From Cyclobacterium xiamenense (GTDB taxonomy: Bacteria; Bacteroidota; Bacteroidia; Cytophagales; Cyclobacteriaceae): a stretch of 40,620 nt of DNA. Below the pieces are notes generated by a model. It searched no databases. It saw only the letters and a program-made list of their open reading frames with translations, and was not told the DNA's origin. The DNA lies in the NCBI RefSeq assembly GCF_009467825.1, contig NZ_WIOK01000041.1, forward strand, positions 1 through 40,620, given 5' to 3'. The stretch's first letter is position 1; every line of letters starts with the position of its first letter. This document shows positions 1 to 8,337 of this stretch, piece after piece. The translations under genes were made by a program, and so were the position numbers.

Positions 1-19
1 TATGAACAAAAGGAAGAAA

Positions 20-46
20 GATCCCAAAGGGGATCTACTGTTTTTT
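20..46 (+). terminator. Hairpin with T-run at left edge
   Basis: GATCCC (20-25) pairs perfectly with GGGATC (30-35) across a four-base loop. A T-run follows at 41-46 on the plus strand. It could end a transcript entering from the left. On the minus strand the same stem is followed by a T-rich stretch and could terminate the tetR-tolC transcript, whose last stop is at 127. The gap between stem and T-run on the plus strand is five bases, so this is a moderate rather than ideal intrinsic terminator. Confidence 0.45.
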
Positions 47-126
47 CCAAAATAACCTGACCTTTAGGGTTTTACGTCCTTAAACTGACGGCTATGGCCT
101 ACCGGCAGGCTCGATTTCATGGCGCT

Positions 127-1449
127 TCAATTCAATAGGTTTCCACTGGTTTTTTTGCGTTCGAGCGTTGCTTTGAGGTAGTCCACCAGTACGTTTAGGT
201 GGTGCTGCTGGGCGTCCCGCAGGGCATTGTCCGCCAAGAGTACTTCGGTTAGACCTGCCAGGCCTTCTTGTTGTTGAAGCAGGGTCTTTTGGTAAACGGA
301 AGCTGCGAGATCGATTTGTTGTTGGCTGGTTTGGAGCAGATTTTCAGCTACCTGGCTTTGCAGCAAGGCATTTTGGTACGCCATGCCGGCTTGTTCGGCG
401 ATTAGCTCCTGTTGTAATTTGCTGTTCTGCAGTTCAATTTTCTTCTGATGGATCTTTCGGGTAGTGACCGTCCCGTTAAAGAGCGGAACATTCAGTTGGA
501 CGCCTACAAAGCTTACCGGATAGAATTTCAGAAAGGATTCCGGATTACCGGTATAGCCAAATCCAGTGCGGCCGTAATTTCCTATAAGTGACAGGGACGG
601 AATCTTGCTGTGCCGCAGGGTGGAAAGTTCCTGCAGGGCTAGTTGTTGCTTTTTCTCCTGCACCCGTTCATCCAGGGTGTTGCGCATGGATTCCCCACGC
701 TGCTGGGTCCGATTGATCTGCAGCGATACCGCCAGATCGGTATGCAGGGGAAGCCCCATCACATATTTTAGCGCATTCAAAACGGTTTTGTACTGGCTTT
801 CAACCTGTTTTGCTGTGCTTTCCAGTTGTTGGGTTTTTAGGAGTACCTTGTCCCAATCGGTTCGCTGCGCAAGCGTCTGTTCGTAAAGGAGCCGGGTAGT
901 TTTCTCCAATTTTTGCCCGTTGGACAGGTTTTCACGAATAAACGCCAACTGGTTACCCAAGATTTGGGCATTGTAGTACAAGTTGGCTACTTCAAGGTAG
1001 ACTTGTTCGTTGGTTTTGGCTTCCTGAAGCAGGCTTAGTTCCTGATAGGTTTGGGATGCCTGGATGCTGCCCATCAGCTGTGGGTCGTAGAGAGGCATTT
1101 TAACGCTTAGATTGGCGCTGATGTTATGGGGCACACCGAATTGCACCTCCCGGAACACGCCATCCGGGCCCCCAAATGCCGATTGGGGCATCAGTTGGTA
1201 TGGCAACTCGGTAAAATACCGATAGTCCCCCTGAAAGAACAACTTGGGCAGAAGTTGTGCCTTTGCTTCCCGATTTTTAAGCCGGGCGATTTCCCCCTGG
1301 TTTTGCGCGATCCGGATGGTTTTGTTGTGTACCAACGCCGTGTCGATGCAGGTTTCCAGTGACCATACCGGCACCTGTGCCTGCACCTGAATGCTGAACA
1401 AGAGGAAAGGAAGCCAAAAGAAGTGATGTTTGTGAATATTTACTAACAT
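127..1449 (-). CDS. TolC-family outer membrane efflux protein
   Basis: A 440-residue TolC/OEP-type outer membrane factor, expected to form the trimeric channel that carries substrates from an inner-membrane pump across the outer membrane. The N-terminus has a signal peptide ending near AQA, then the typical opening with SLETCIDTALVHN (columns of this kind start OEP domains). The body is rich in Gln, Ala and Leu in long helical stretches, as expected for the two OEP coiled-coil repeats, and has the usual length of the family. It lies 16 nt downstream of a TetR regulator and is probably co-transcribed with it. No membrane-fusion or RND gene is seen on either side, so its pump partner is encoded elsewhere or left of the window. 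Substrate is unknown. Confidence 0.9.
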   Translation of the reverse strand: MLVNIHKHHFFWLPFLLFSIQVQAQVPVWSLETCIDTALVHNKTIRIAQNQGEIARLKNREAKAQLLPKLFFQGDYRYFTELPYQLMPQSAFGGPDGVFREVQFGVPHNISANLSVKMPLYDPQLMGSIQASQTYQELSLLQEAKTNEQVYLEVANLYYNAQILGNQLAFIRENLSNGQKLEKTTRLLYEQTLAQRTDWDKVLLKTQQLESTAKQVESQYKTVLNALKYVMGLPLHTDLAVSLQINRTQQRGESMRNTLDERVQEKKQQLALQELSTLRHSKIPSLSLIGNYGRTGFGYTGNPESFLKFYPVSFVGVQLNVPLFNGTVTTRKIHQKKIELQNSKLQQELIAEQAGMAYQNALLQSQVAENLLQTSQQQIDLAASVYQKTLLQQQEGLAGLTEVLLADNALRDAQQHHLNVLVDYLKATLERKKTSGNLLN

Positions 1450-1465
1450 AGCAACCTAAATTTTT

Positions 1466-2047
1466 TTACGGTTTCAGAAGGATCAACAATGCTTCCAGCA
1501 TGTATTTTCCTTGCCGGAGGATATCAAATTGAAAATTGGCGATTCGCCACTTATACATTTGCAGGCGAAAGGAGCCCATGATAACATGGACCAGTTCTTC
1601 GCTGCCGAGCGCTTGCGTGAATAGGCCCTGTTGCTGGCCTTTGGTTACGATGGGCAGGAGGTAGTTCATTTTAACCTGCATGAGTTGCAGGATGGCTTGA
1701 TTGATTTTTTTGCTTTCCTGAAAGAGTCCATCGGAAAAGACGGCCACCACAAAATGGGGATTTTGGGAAAAGAAGTGAAATTGGCTTTCAAACAGGGCCC
1801 TAAAGTTGGCCACCGGATCGGTATCGGTTCGGGAAACATTTTTCAGGCGCTGATCCATATCGGCATGCAAGAACCGAAGCAAGGCCAGGATGATCTCCTC
1901 CTTACTGGCGAAATGCCGGTACAGGGCGGCTTCCGAAAACCCGATTTCCCTGGCCAGGTTTTTGGTGGTCAGTCCACCCAAGCCGGCACTGGCCAGAATT
2001 TTGCCCGCCGTTCCGATAATTTCCAGTTGTCTGTCCGATAAATCCAT
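1466..2047 (-). CDS. TetR/AcrR-family transcriptional repressor
   Basis: A TetR-type regulator of about 193 residues. The N-terminal helix-turn-helix is clear: a segment reading LTTKNLAREIGFSEAALYRHF, typical of TetR proteins, followed by the SKEEI turn. The C-terminal half is the variable ligand-binding helical domain. The frame is open to 2071, but the ATG at 2047 is preferred: the longer version would run through a palindromic operator and begin inside the -7 box. It is the first gene of a tetR-tolC pair (16 nt apart), so it probably controls efflux in response to an exported compound and represses itself. The ligand cannot be predicted. Confidence 0.9.
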   Translation of the reverse strand: MDLSDRQLEIIGTAGKILASAGLGGLTTKNLAREIGFSEAALYRHFASKEEIILALLRFLHADMDQRLKNVSRTDTDPVANFRALFESQFHFFSQNPHFVVAVFSDGLFQESKKINQAILQLMQVKMNYLLPIVTKGQQQGLFTQALGSEELVHVIMGSFRLQMYKWRIANFQFDILRQGKYMLEALLILLKP

Positions 2048-2052
2048 ACGTA

Positions 2053-2076
2053 AGTGAGTAATCACTAACAAAGATA
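2053..2076 (-). promoter_or_regulatory. tetR-tolC promoter with TetR operator
   Basis: On the minus strand TATCTTTG (2076-2069) matches the Bacteroidota -7 consensus TAnnTTTG exactly. Immediately downstream is AGTGATTACTCACT (2066-2053), a perfect 5-bp inverted repeat with a 4-nt spacer. It covers the expected transcription start. This is the classical layout for a self-repressing TetR protein. The binding itself is inferred. Confidence 0.6.
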
Positions 2077-2167
2077 CGGACGTTTTTGATAAATCCGAAT
2101 GATGCGTTAATTTTTTTGGCGGTATCGGCAGCTAGCCAGGCCGGTGGATCCGTTTTGTTGGCGAACA

Positions 2168-2728
2168 CTAGCCCAGGCTGGAGCGGATGCGGCTGAGGGA
2201 AACCTGCGTGATTCCCAGATAGGAAGCGATGTACTTCAGGGGTATTTTTTGAACAAAATCGGTGGTCTCCAGCAGTTCGAGGTACCGTTCCCGCGCCGAT
2301 TTAAACTGCAAGCTTTCCAGGCGTTTGACGGTATGCACGTATTCCCGTTCAAAAATGAGCCGAAATAACCGTTCCAAATCGTGGTGTTGGTCATAAAGCT
2401 GAAAGAGCTTTTCCGAATCAATGGCAAGCAGCGTGGTATCGTCGATGGCCTGTATGCCTTTTGACGTGGGATTGCCGGTAAACAAGCTTTCGGCCCTGAC
2501 GATGAGCTCGTTTTCAAACGCAAAGTGTTCGGTGATGTCGTTGCCGTCTTTGTAATAGAAAATCCGGGCGCCTCCCGTTTTTACGAGGTAGACCGTCCGG
2601 CATCTGCTGCCGATTCCCTGTACGATCTCATTTTTCGCATGACGCTGCTCCCGAATCAGCTGTTTCAAGGCCTCTTTGGCTTTGGCGCTGATGGGATAAA
2701 TCGTATCAAAAAAAGCAAATAGGTTCAC
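2168..2728 (-). CDS. Crp/Fnr-family transcriptional regulator
   Basis: A protein of about 186 residues with a cyclic-nucleotide-binding-like N-terminal beta-roll and a C-terminal HTH near residues 160-185 (YIASYLGITQVSLSRIRS), which is the recognition helix pattern of Bacteroidota Crp/Fnr regulators. No cysteine cluster for an Fe-S centre is present, so it is not a classical oxygen-sensing Fnr. The frame is open to a TTG at 2749, but a perfect -7 box (TACCTTTG, 2755-2748) overlaps that codon, so the GTG at 2728 is the more likely start. It is monocistronic, followed by the tetR promoter region. Ligand and targets are unknown; a regulator of similar length lies at 10539-11117. Confidence 0.85.
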   Translation of the reverse strand: MNLFAFFDTIYPISAKAKEALKQLIREQRHAKNEIVQGIGSRCRTVYLVKTGGARIFYYKDGNDITEHFAFENELIVRAESLFTGNPTSKGIQAIDDTTLLAIDSEKLFQLYDQHHDLERLFRLIFEREYVHTVKRLESLQFKSARERYLELLETTDFVQKIPLKYIASYLGITQVSLSRIRSSLG

Positions 2729-2747
2729 AATGGGAGTTGTTTGGTAC

Positions 2748-2755
2748 AAAGGTAC
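2748..2755 (-). promoter_or_regulatory. -7 box for Crp/Fnr-type gene
   Basis: The minus strand reads TACCTTTG, an exact TAnnTTTG. With a start about 6 nt downstream of it, transcription would begin near 2741, which leaves only starts inside the annotated frame (GTG at 2728) usable. The rest of 2756-2981 shows nothing I can name. Confidence 0.45.
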
Positions 2756-2981
2756 AGTGTTCGGGTGAATTGTATAACCGGTTGGCGGTTTAATTGGTCC
2801 GCTTGTAAATCACACCCCATCACCAAACCATCCTGTCCTCATACCCTGCTGGGTGAAATTTGCAATTTCTCCCTACTATCTACGAAAATACCGTTTGGAA
2901 AACATAGGTCATTTGCAATGGCCATCCGGGTATGATAGTAGGTTATCTCTTTATCCCACTTACCATCAAACCATCGCATAA

Positions 2982-3905
2982 TCAAATCCCATACCTATTA
3001 AATGCCTCCTGATGCGCTTGTTTTACCTGCGCTACCAGCTCCTCGGGAGCCAGCACTTTCAGGCGCGGCCCGTAGGATAGCAGTTCCATGAGCAAATCCT
3101 GCGTGGGGTACACGGTCAACTTGATGCGTAGTTCGTCGTTGGTATCCACCAGAATCTCCTGGCTGGGATGCAGCGGCAAGGTTTTGATATAGTTTCCCTG
3201 GAAGGGCACAAAGGACAATACCACCTCCTGCGGCTGGTCCCCGGTTGCCCCCATGATGCCAAAGCAGTACCGTTGGCTTTGTTGCACGTTGTAATCTTCC
3301 GGATACACAAATTGGTTTTCCGAAATTTTCAGGCGCGTTAATCGGTCCAGTCCGAATCGTTTGATGCGACCGTCCCGGATATCCTTTCCCAGTAGGTACC
3401 AGCGGCTTTTAAATTCCTTCAATGCATAAGGCTCCAGGTGTCGCTGACTGAGCGTTTCGTCCCAAAACTTCCGGTAGTCAAAGGTAATGCATCGCCGGTT
3501 TTTAATTGCGTGGAGCAGGCTATACAGGTGTTCGGTACCTTGCGCGCTTCTTTGCTCCAGGTGAAGGTAGGGAGCCAGGTCCTGTGCCAGGTTGAGGGAA
3601 CTGAAGACATCGAAGGCTTCCATCATGCGCTGAAAGTTTCGGTTTTCTGCGCTGCTTTCGCAGATATGGTACCCTCTTTGGGCGTGCGAATAGGTGATGT
3701 CCAGCCCAAAAAGCATTCGAATTTCCCGTATATCCCGCTGAAGCGTGCGTTTGGAAAACCCCATGCTCAGCCGATCGTCTTGCAGCAGCAGGTAGGTACA
3801 TTGCTGATCGATGTACCGCTGAAGCTCCTCGAAGGAGGAATAGGGATTCATTTTTAGCTTTTTGATCAGGAGCAGGTATCGGTATAGGTAGCCTTTCTTG
3901 GACAT
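2982..3905 (-). CDS. WYL-domain HTH transcriptional regulator
   Basis: A 307-residue YafY-like regulator. The N-terminal region (about residues 15-70) is a winged HTH with FSKRTLQRDIREI, the usual second helix of this family. A WYL domain follows (about 140-235): an early CITFDYRKFW strand, then LEPYALKEFKSRWYLLGKD and IKRFGLDRL. A C-terminal WCX-type region closes the protein. WYL proteins commonly sense nucleic acid or nucleotide ligands and control DNA damage, defence or metabolic genes. The next gene upstream on the same strand is an AAA+ ATPase, 88 nt away. A joint transcript is possible. I see no defence genes around it. Confidence 0.88.
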   Translation of the reverse strand: MSKKGYLYRYLLLIKKLKMNPYSSFEELQRYIDQQCTYLLLQDDRLSMGFSKRTLQRDIREIRMLFGLDITYSHAQRGYHICESSAENRNFQRMMEAFDVFSSLNLAQDLAPYLHLEQRSAQGTEHLYSLLHAIKNRRCITFDYRKFWDETLSQRHLEPYALKEFKSRWYLLGKDIRDGRIKRFGLDRLTRLKISENQFVYPEDYNVQQSQRYCFGIMGATGDQPQEVVLSFVPFQGNYIKTLPLHPSQEILVDTNDELRIKLTVYPTQDLLMELLSYGPRLKVLAPEELVAQVKQAHQEAFNRYGI

Positions 3906-3993
3906 GGCACAGGAATTTGTTTACTGCCCTACTCCACAATCGTGGCGGCTTGGGGGTAGGGACGGGTCATTATAGGGGTTCTCGTTACCGAAT

Positions 3994-5118
3994 TTAGTAT
4001 CCTTTTTTTGATCCAAACCCAATTGCCTGGGTTTTTCTTTCCCGGCAAAATTCCGGTTCTTCCTGATTGTAAACGGCCGTTAGGGTCATGGGTGAATGTA
4101 TTTGCGTTTCAAAGCCCAACGTTGCAGAAAGTGCCCGGGCCTTGGCGGTCTCCAGTTCCTTGAATTCGTAGCTGGCAATCAACCGCCCCTTTCGCAGCAA
4201 GGCCCGGTCCACGCGGGACAGGTCGGTGTTGAAAGAGCAGATAAGTTGGATGGTAAGGCAATCGGACAGCAAGCCGTCCGTGATGTTGAGCAGGGTGGAA
4301 ACCGGCGAATTCCCAGCTGTCTCCCGGTCCACGATGATGTTTTCGGCGTCTTCAATGACGAATACGGAATCCGGATTATCGGTCAAAACGGAAATCAAAT
4401 CCGGATTGGTCAGGGCGTTGGTCAGGCTGGGCGGAAGAAAAATCACCTTTTTTCGGAGGGAAGCTGCCAGGTGGCGAATATAGGAGGTTTTACCGGTTCC
4501 CGGCTTCCCGTGCAACAGCACCAATCCCTTGTCTTTTGGTTGTTGCAGCCGGTTGAGAATCCGCCGATGAACGTCGATAAAGTCATCGTTGTAATGGTCT
4601 TCGATACGCAGCTTGGGTCGGTTGAGTTCCAGGGCTTTGGTTTCAAAGCCGGCGGAAGAGCGCATGAGCAGGTAAATGAAGGCCTGCCGCCTGGTTCGTT
4701 TTTTGAATCGTTTGATCGCCCGAGCTACTGCTTCTACCCGTGGAAGTTCCGTTTCTGCAAAGAGAAACCGTACGGTGGAGCAATTGGTATCGAAATTGAC
4801 GAGCAGGTCTTCGTACAGAATGTAGAAGATGTCGTCGTACTCCGAATTTTTGCTGCCGTCAAAATACCGCTTGATAAAGTATTTCTTTTTGATTTCGGAG
4901 GGGTACTGTTTTTCAAACCAGCGATTGGCCCGCTTGCAGTCGATTGCTATTTCGCTGATCAGGTTGGGTATGGCATTAAAGTGGGCGACAAATAAGGTCA
5001 GTTCATTGAGGTACCTGCCTCTCGGGGCGAATAAATCCCCCAGGTTGATTTTATTCGAGGTGTTGTCGATCCCGGGTTTCTCAGGCGGGATGATTGCGGT
5101 GGCAGTTGCTTTGGTCAT
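3994..5118 (-). CDS. Bcs1-like AAA+ ATPase
   Basis: A 374-residue protein with a single AAA+ module in its C-terminal half: Walker A GKPGTGKTS (near residue 205), Walker B VFVIEDAEN (near 252), a sensor-1 stretch ICSFNTDLSRVDRALL and the following RKGR, which resemble the Bcs1/AAA-4 branch. The N-terminal 190 residues are basic and show no recognisable domain or membrane helix. Such ATPases remodel proteins. Client and role are unknown. The start at ATG 5118 is supported by a perfect -7 box 24 nt upstream. The gene stands alone next to a large repeat array; the WYL regulator lies 88 nt downstream. Confidence 0.8.
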   Translation of the reverse strand: MTKATATAIIPPEKPGIDNTSNKINLGDLFAPRGRYLNELTLFVAHFNAIPNLISEIAIDCKRANRWFEKQYPSEIKKKYFIKRYFDGSKNSEYDDIFYILYEDLLVNFDTNCSTVRFLFAETELPRVEAVARAIKRFKKRTRRQAFIYLLMRSSAGFETKALELNRPKLRIEDHYNDDFIDVHRRILNRLQQPKDKGLVLLHGKPGTGKTSYIRHLAASLRKKVIFLPPSLTNALTNPDLISVLTDNPDSVFVIEDAENIIVDRETAGNSPVSTLLNITDGLLSDCLTIQLICSFNTDLSRVDRALLRKGRLIASYEFKELETAKARALSATLGFETQIHSPMTLTAVYNQEEPEFCRERKTQAIGFGSKKGY

Positions 5119-5141
5119 AACCGATAGTTTTGAGGTTCCGT

Positions 5142-5149
5142 CAAAAGTA
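5142..5149 (-). promoter_or_regulatory. -7 box for the AAA+ ATPase gene
   Basis: TACTTTTG on the minus strand is an exact TAnnTTTG, 24 nt before the ATG at 5118. A matching -33 TTTG at the usual spacing is not evident. Confidence 0.45.
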
Positions 5150-6281
5150 GCCCTTGCCTACGCCAAAGGGTGTCGTCGGTAAAGGTATTTTTCGGGAAGG
5201 CGGTATGTTTGTCATTCAGCGTTGAATTCGTATTGTTGGCGATGCCAATGAATTCGGGATAAGTTGGCTCGAACCATCCGGCACAGCGCTCGCTCAATAC
5301 GCGAGTCCTGCCGATTACGTAGTATATGTACTTCTATGGTTCCAACTTTTTGCTTGGCCGTTTTTTTTTAAACCATATAAGGGATGCCGAAATAGCTTTA
5401 ATCGTTTACCCAATTTTTACAATCTGTCCAAAAAATTGGTTTAGCCTACTTGTTTGTATCCGCTTCTATGCCCTTCGATGGTTCGAATTTTTTGTTCTGC
5501 CGTTTTTTTAAATCCTATAAGGCATATAAGGGATGCCGAACGGGCCTGCATCCCTTCTACAAATTTTACACTCCGTGCAAAGATTGGTTCAACCCACTTG
5601 TTCGTATCCGCTTCTATGCTCTTCAATGTACTTCTATGGTTCCAACTTTTTGCTTTGCCGTTTTTTATTAAACCATATAAGGCATATAAGGGATGCCGAA
5701 ATAGCTTCAATGGCTTACCCGATTTTTACGCTCTGTCCAAAAAATTGGTTCACCCCCTGTTCGTATCCTCTTCTATGTTCTTCTATGGTTCCACTTATTT
5801 TAACCATATAAGGCATCTAAGGGATGCCGAACTGGCGTGCATCCCTTCTACAAATTTTGCTCTCCGTCCAAAAATTGGTTCAACCCACTTGTTCGTATTC
5901 GCTTCTATGCCCTTCTATGTTCTTCTATGGTTCGAATTTTTTGATCTGCCGTTTTTTTAAACCATATAAGGCATATAAGGGATGCCGAACGGGCCTGCAT
6001 CCCTTCTACAAATTTTGCTCTCCGTGCAAAGATTGGTTCAACCCCCTGTTCGTATTCGCTTCTATGCCCTTCTATGTTCTTCTATGGTTCAAATTTTTTG
6101 TTCTGCCGTTTTTCTTTAAATCCTATAAGGCATATAAGGGATGCCGAACTGGCCTGCATCCCTTCTACAAATTTTGCGCTCCGTCCAAAAATTGGTTCAG
6201 CCCACTTGTTTGTATTCGCTTCTATGCCCTTCTATGTTCTTTTATGGTTCAAATTTTTTGTTCTGCCGTTTTTTTGAACCA

Positions 6282-6450
6282 CATACTATAGGGACATATA
6301 CGGGTTTCGAATTTCCAGCGCTGAAGGCGCGAAACTACCTCAGCACAGGGTGTAGCCCTGTGATCGATAGGCATACCCGTATCCCAAGCGCTGAAGGCGC
6401 GGAATATAGGCGTCAATCCATGCGCAGTCGCTTCTCTTTGACCAGTACGT
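6282..6450. repeat. REP-like palindromic element, copy 1
   Basis: A 169 bp block that is foreign to the array units and recurs at 6793-6961 with about seven differences. It contains AGCGCTGAAGGCGCG twice, a perfect hairpin CACAGGG-TGTAG-CCCTGTG, and outer arms TACGGGT and ACCCGTA that can pair with each other. Nested palindromes of this kind resemble the REP/BIME-like elements of Bacteroidota that are moved by RAYT-type transposases. No such transposase is in the window. Confidence 0.65.
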
Positions 6451-6792
6451 CTATGGTTCCACTTATTTGAATCCTATAAGGCATCTAAGGGATGCCGAAA
6501 TAGCTTCAATAGCTTACCCAATTTTTGCTCTCCGTCCAAAAAATTGGTTCAACCCACTTGTTCGTATTCGCTTCTATGCCCTTCTATGTTCTTCTATGGT
6601 TCCAACTTTTTGCTTTGCCGTTTTTTTTAAACCATATAAGGCATATAAGGGATGTCGAACGGGCCTGCATCCCTTCTACAAATTTTACACTCCGTGCAAA
6701 AATTGGTTCAACCCACTTGTTCGTATCCGCTTCTATGCCCTTCTATGTTCTTCTATGGTTCAAATTTTTTGATCTGCCGTTTTTTTGAACCG

Positions 6793-6961
6793 CATACTAT
6801 AGGGACATGTACGGGTTTCGTATTTCCAGCGCTGAAGGCGCGAAACTACCTCAGCACAGGGTGTAGCCCTGTGATCGGTCGGTATACCCGTATCCCAAGC
6901 GCTGAAGGCGCGGAATATAGGCGTCAATCCATACGCAGTCGCTTCTCTTTGACCAGTGCGT
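6793..6961. repeat. REP-like palindromic element, copy 2
   Basis: Second copy of the 169 bp element, same length and orientation, at the equivalent position of another array unit (after the poly-T block and GAACC). Three of the seven differences cluster in one five-base stretch between the CACAGGG hairpin and the ACCCGTA arm. Both copies are followed by the same CTATGGTTCCACTTATTT, so the unit plus insert may have been duplicated together. Confidence 0.65.
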
Positions 6962-7110
6962 CTATGGTTCCACTTATTTTAACCATATAAGGCATATAAG
7001 CGAGGCCGAAATAGCTTCAATAGCTTACCCAATTTTTACGCTCTGTCCAAAAATCTGTTCAACCGGCTTGTTTGTATTCGCTTCTATGCCCTTCTATGGT
7101 TCGAATATCT

Positions 7111-7347
7111 TTCGTCTCTGGCGCCATGGTAAAAGTCATGTGCAATGGTCGACCAATACTCGCAAACAGGTGGCCGTTTTCCTGTTTTCTCGCAGAGGAT
7201 CCATTCAGGGTTTGCCGTTTACCGCAATAAACCGGAATAACCTTTTCGATTTAAAAGGTTCCAGTCCCCACTAATTACCTTTCCGGTGCATAAACTTTTC
7301 GCTTTTAAAGCAAAATTCCGGTAATTCGTACCTAGAAAATCTGCTCC
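7111..7347. other. Intergenic region before ddl
   Basis: No gene seen. A hairpin of AACCTTTT (7239-7246) with AAAAGGTT (7253-7260) stands about 90 nt before the ddl start. It lacks a T-run on the plus strand, so it is not a standard terminator. A TACCTTTC (7 of 8 to the -7 consensus) lies just downstream of it and might drive ddl-rluF. Confidence 0.35.
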
Positions 7348-8337
7348 ATGGAAAAAAAACACATCGCCCTGATTATGGGTGGCTATACGGGGGAGGCGGT
7401 GGTCTCCGAAAAAAGTGCCGCAGTAGTGGCCCAACACCTGGACCGGGAACGCTATCAGGTGTATCCGCTCCATATATACCCCGGAAATTGGTACCTGGAA
7501 GCGGAAGACGGCATGCACTGGCCCGTGGATAAAAACGCGTTTACCGTCCAAAAAGATGGAGAGCTGATCCGCTTCGACGGTGTTTTCAATATCATCCACG
7601 GCTCACCAGGGGAGGATGGCAAACTGGCAGGATATTTCGATATGCTGGGCATCCCCTATACTACCTGCGACGCGCTGACGTCCTCCATCACCATGAACAA
7701 GGGCTATACCAAGGCCATTCTTTCCGGTATCGAGGACCTGCACCTGGCCCGGTCCTTACAGCTTTTTTCCCATGGCCCGGAAACGGCCACGGAAGTCCTG
7801 GCCCAACTGCGCCTGCCTTATTTTGTCAAACCCAATAACGGGGGCAGCAGCATTGGCATGAGCAAGGTCAAGCAAGCGGAGGAACTGGAAGAAGCCCTGA
7901 GCAAGGCCTTTCAGGAGGACCGGCAGGTACTGGTAGAGGAGTTTGTCACGGGCAGGGAGTTTTCCATCGGTATCTACCGGGCAAAAGGAACCGTGACGGT
8001 GCTTCCGGCCACGGAGATCATCAGCTCCAAAGAGTTTTTTGATTTCGAAGCCAAATACAGCCCCGGCGTCTCCGAAGAGATCACCCCGGGCCGCATGGAC
8101 GAGCGAGAAGTGGACCGGGTAAACCGGATTGCCGAACAGGTGTACCGAAAACTCAACTGCAAGGGATCGGTCCGTATGGATTATTTTTTGGAAAAAGATA
8201 CGGGCAACTTCTTCTTTATTGAAATCAATACCGTGCCCGGTCAGACGGAAACCAGCCTGATTTCCCAGCAGGTTCGGGCAACCGGCAAAACGCTGAAGGA
8301 GTTTTATACCGAGTTGATCGAAGAAATGTGGGCCTAA
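7348..8337 (+). CDS. ddl: D-alanine--D-alanine ligase
   Basis: Joins two D-alanines with ATP to give the D-Ala-D-Ala end of the peptidoglycan stem peptide, in the cytosol. The 329-residue ATP-grasp protein has the N-terminal GGYTGEAVVS (the Glu at 16 corresponds to the catalytic Glu of Ddl), the serine loop NNGGSSIGMS near 165-173, the EAKYSPGVSEEITP region and the metal-binding C-terminal EINTVPGQT. Length is normal. Ddl is commonly a single housekeeping gene. The ATG start follows directly from the family N-terminus. The stop codon at 8335-8337 abuts the ATG of rluF, so the two are translated from one message. Confidence 0.95.
   Translation: MEKKHIALIMGGYTGEAVVSEKSAAVVAQHLDRERYQVYPLHIYPGNWYLEAEDGMHWPVDKNAFTVQKDGELIRFDGVFNIIHGSPGEDGKLAGYFDMLGIPYTTCDALTSSITMNKGYTKAILSGIEDLHLARSLQLFSHGPETATEVLAQLRLPYFVKPNNGGSSIGMSKVKQAEELEEALSKAFQEDRQVLVEEFVTGREFSIGIYRAKGTVTVLPATEIISSKEFFDFEAKYSPGVSEEITPGRMDEREVDRVNRIAEQVYRKLNCKGSVRMDYFLEKDTGNFFFIEINTVPGQTETSLISQQVRATGKTLKEFYTELIEEMWA

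Larger units (their letters stand above)
5326..7110. repeat. Tandem array of nine hairpin-bearing units
   Basis: This 1.8 kb stretch holds no credible gene. Nine related units can be counted by the core GGGATGCC at 5381, 5530, 5690, 5821, 5979, 6138, 6489, 6649 (one change) and 7000 (degenerate). Spacing is 131-160 bp, except two intervals of 351 bp where a 169 bp element is inserted. Two unit types occur. Type A (5530, 5821, 5979, 6138, 6649) has GGGATGC followed after 11 nt by GCATCCC, a perfect 7-bp stem that extends to 9 with flanking AA/TT. Type B (5381, 5690, 6489, 7000) lacks the second arm. Between cores run conserved pyrimidine-rich blocks with repeated CTTCTATG. The start and end of the array are approximate. 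Confidence 0.85.

Noticed and set aside
5326-7000. Many small open frames in all plus-strand frames across the array
   Set aside because: They arise from the repeats, share the same low-complexity peptides in different frames, and lack start signals or family resemblance.
5326-7110. CRISPR array
   Set aside because: Units are 131-160 bp and similar over their whole length, with no unique spacers and no cas genes nearby.
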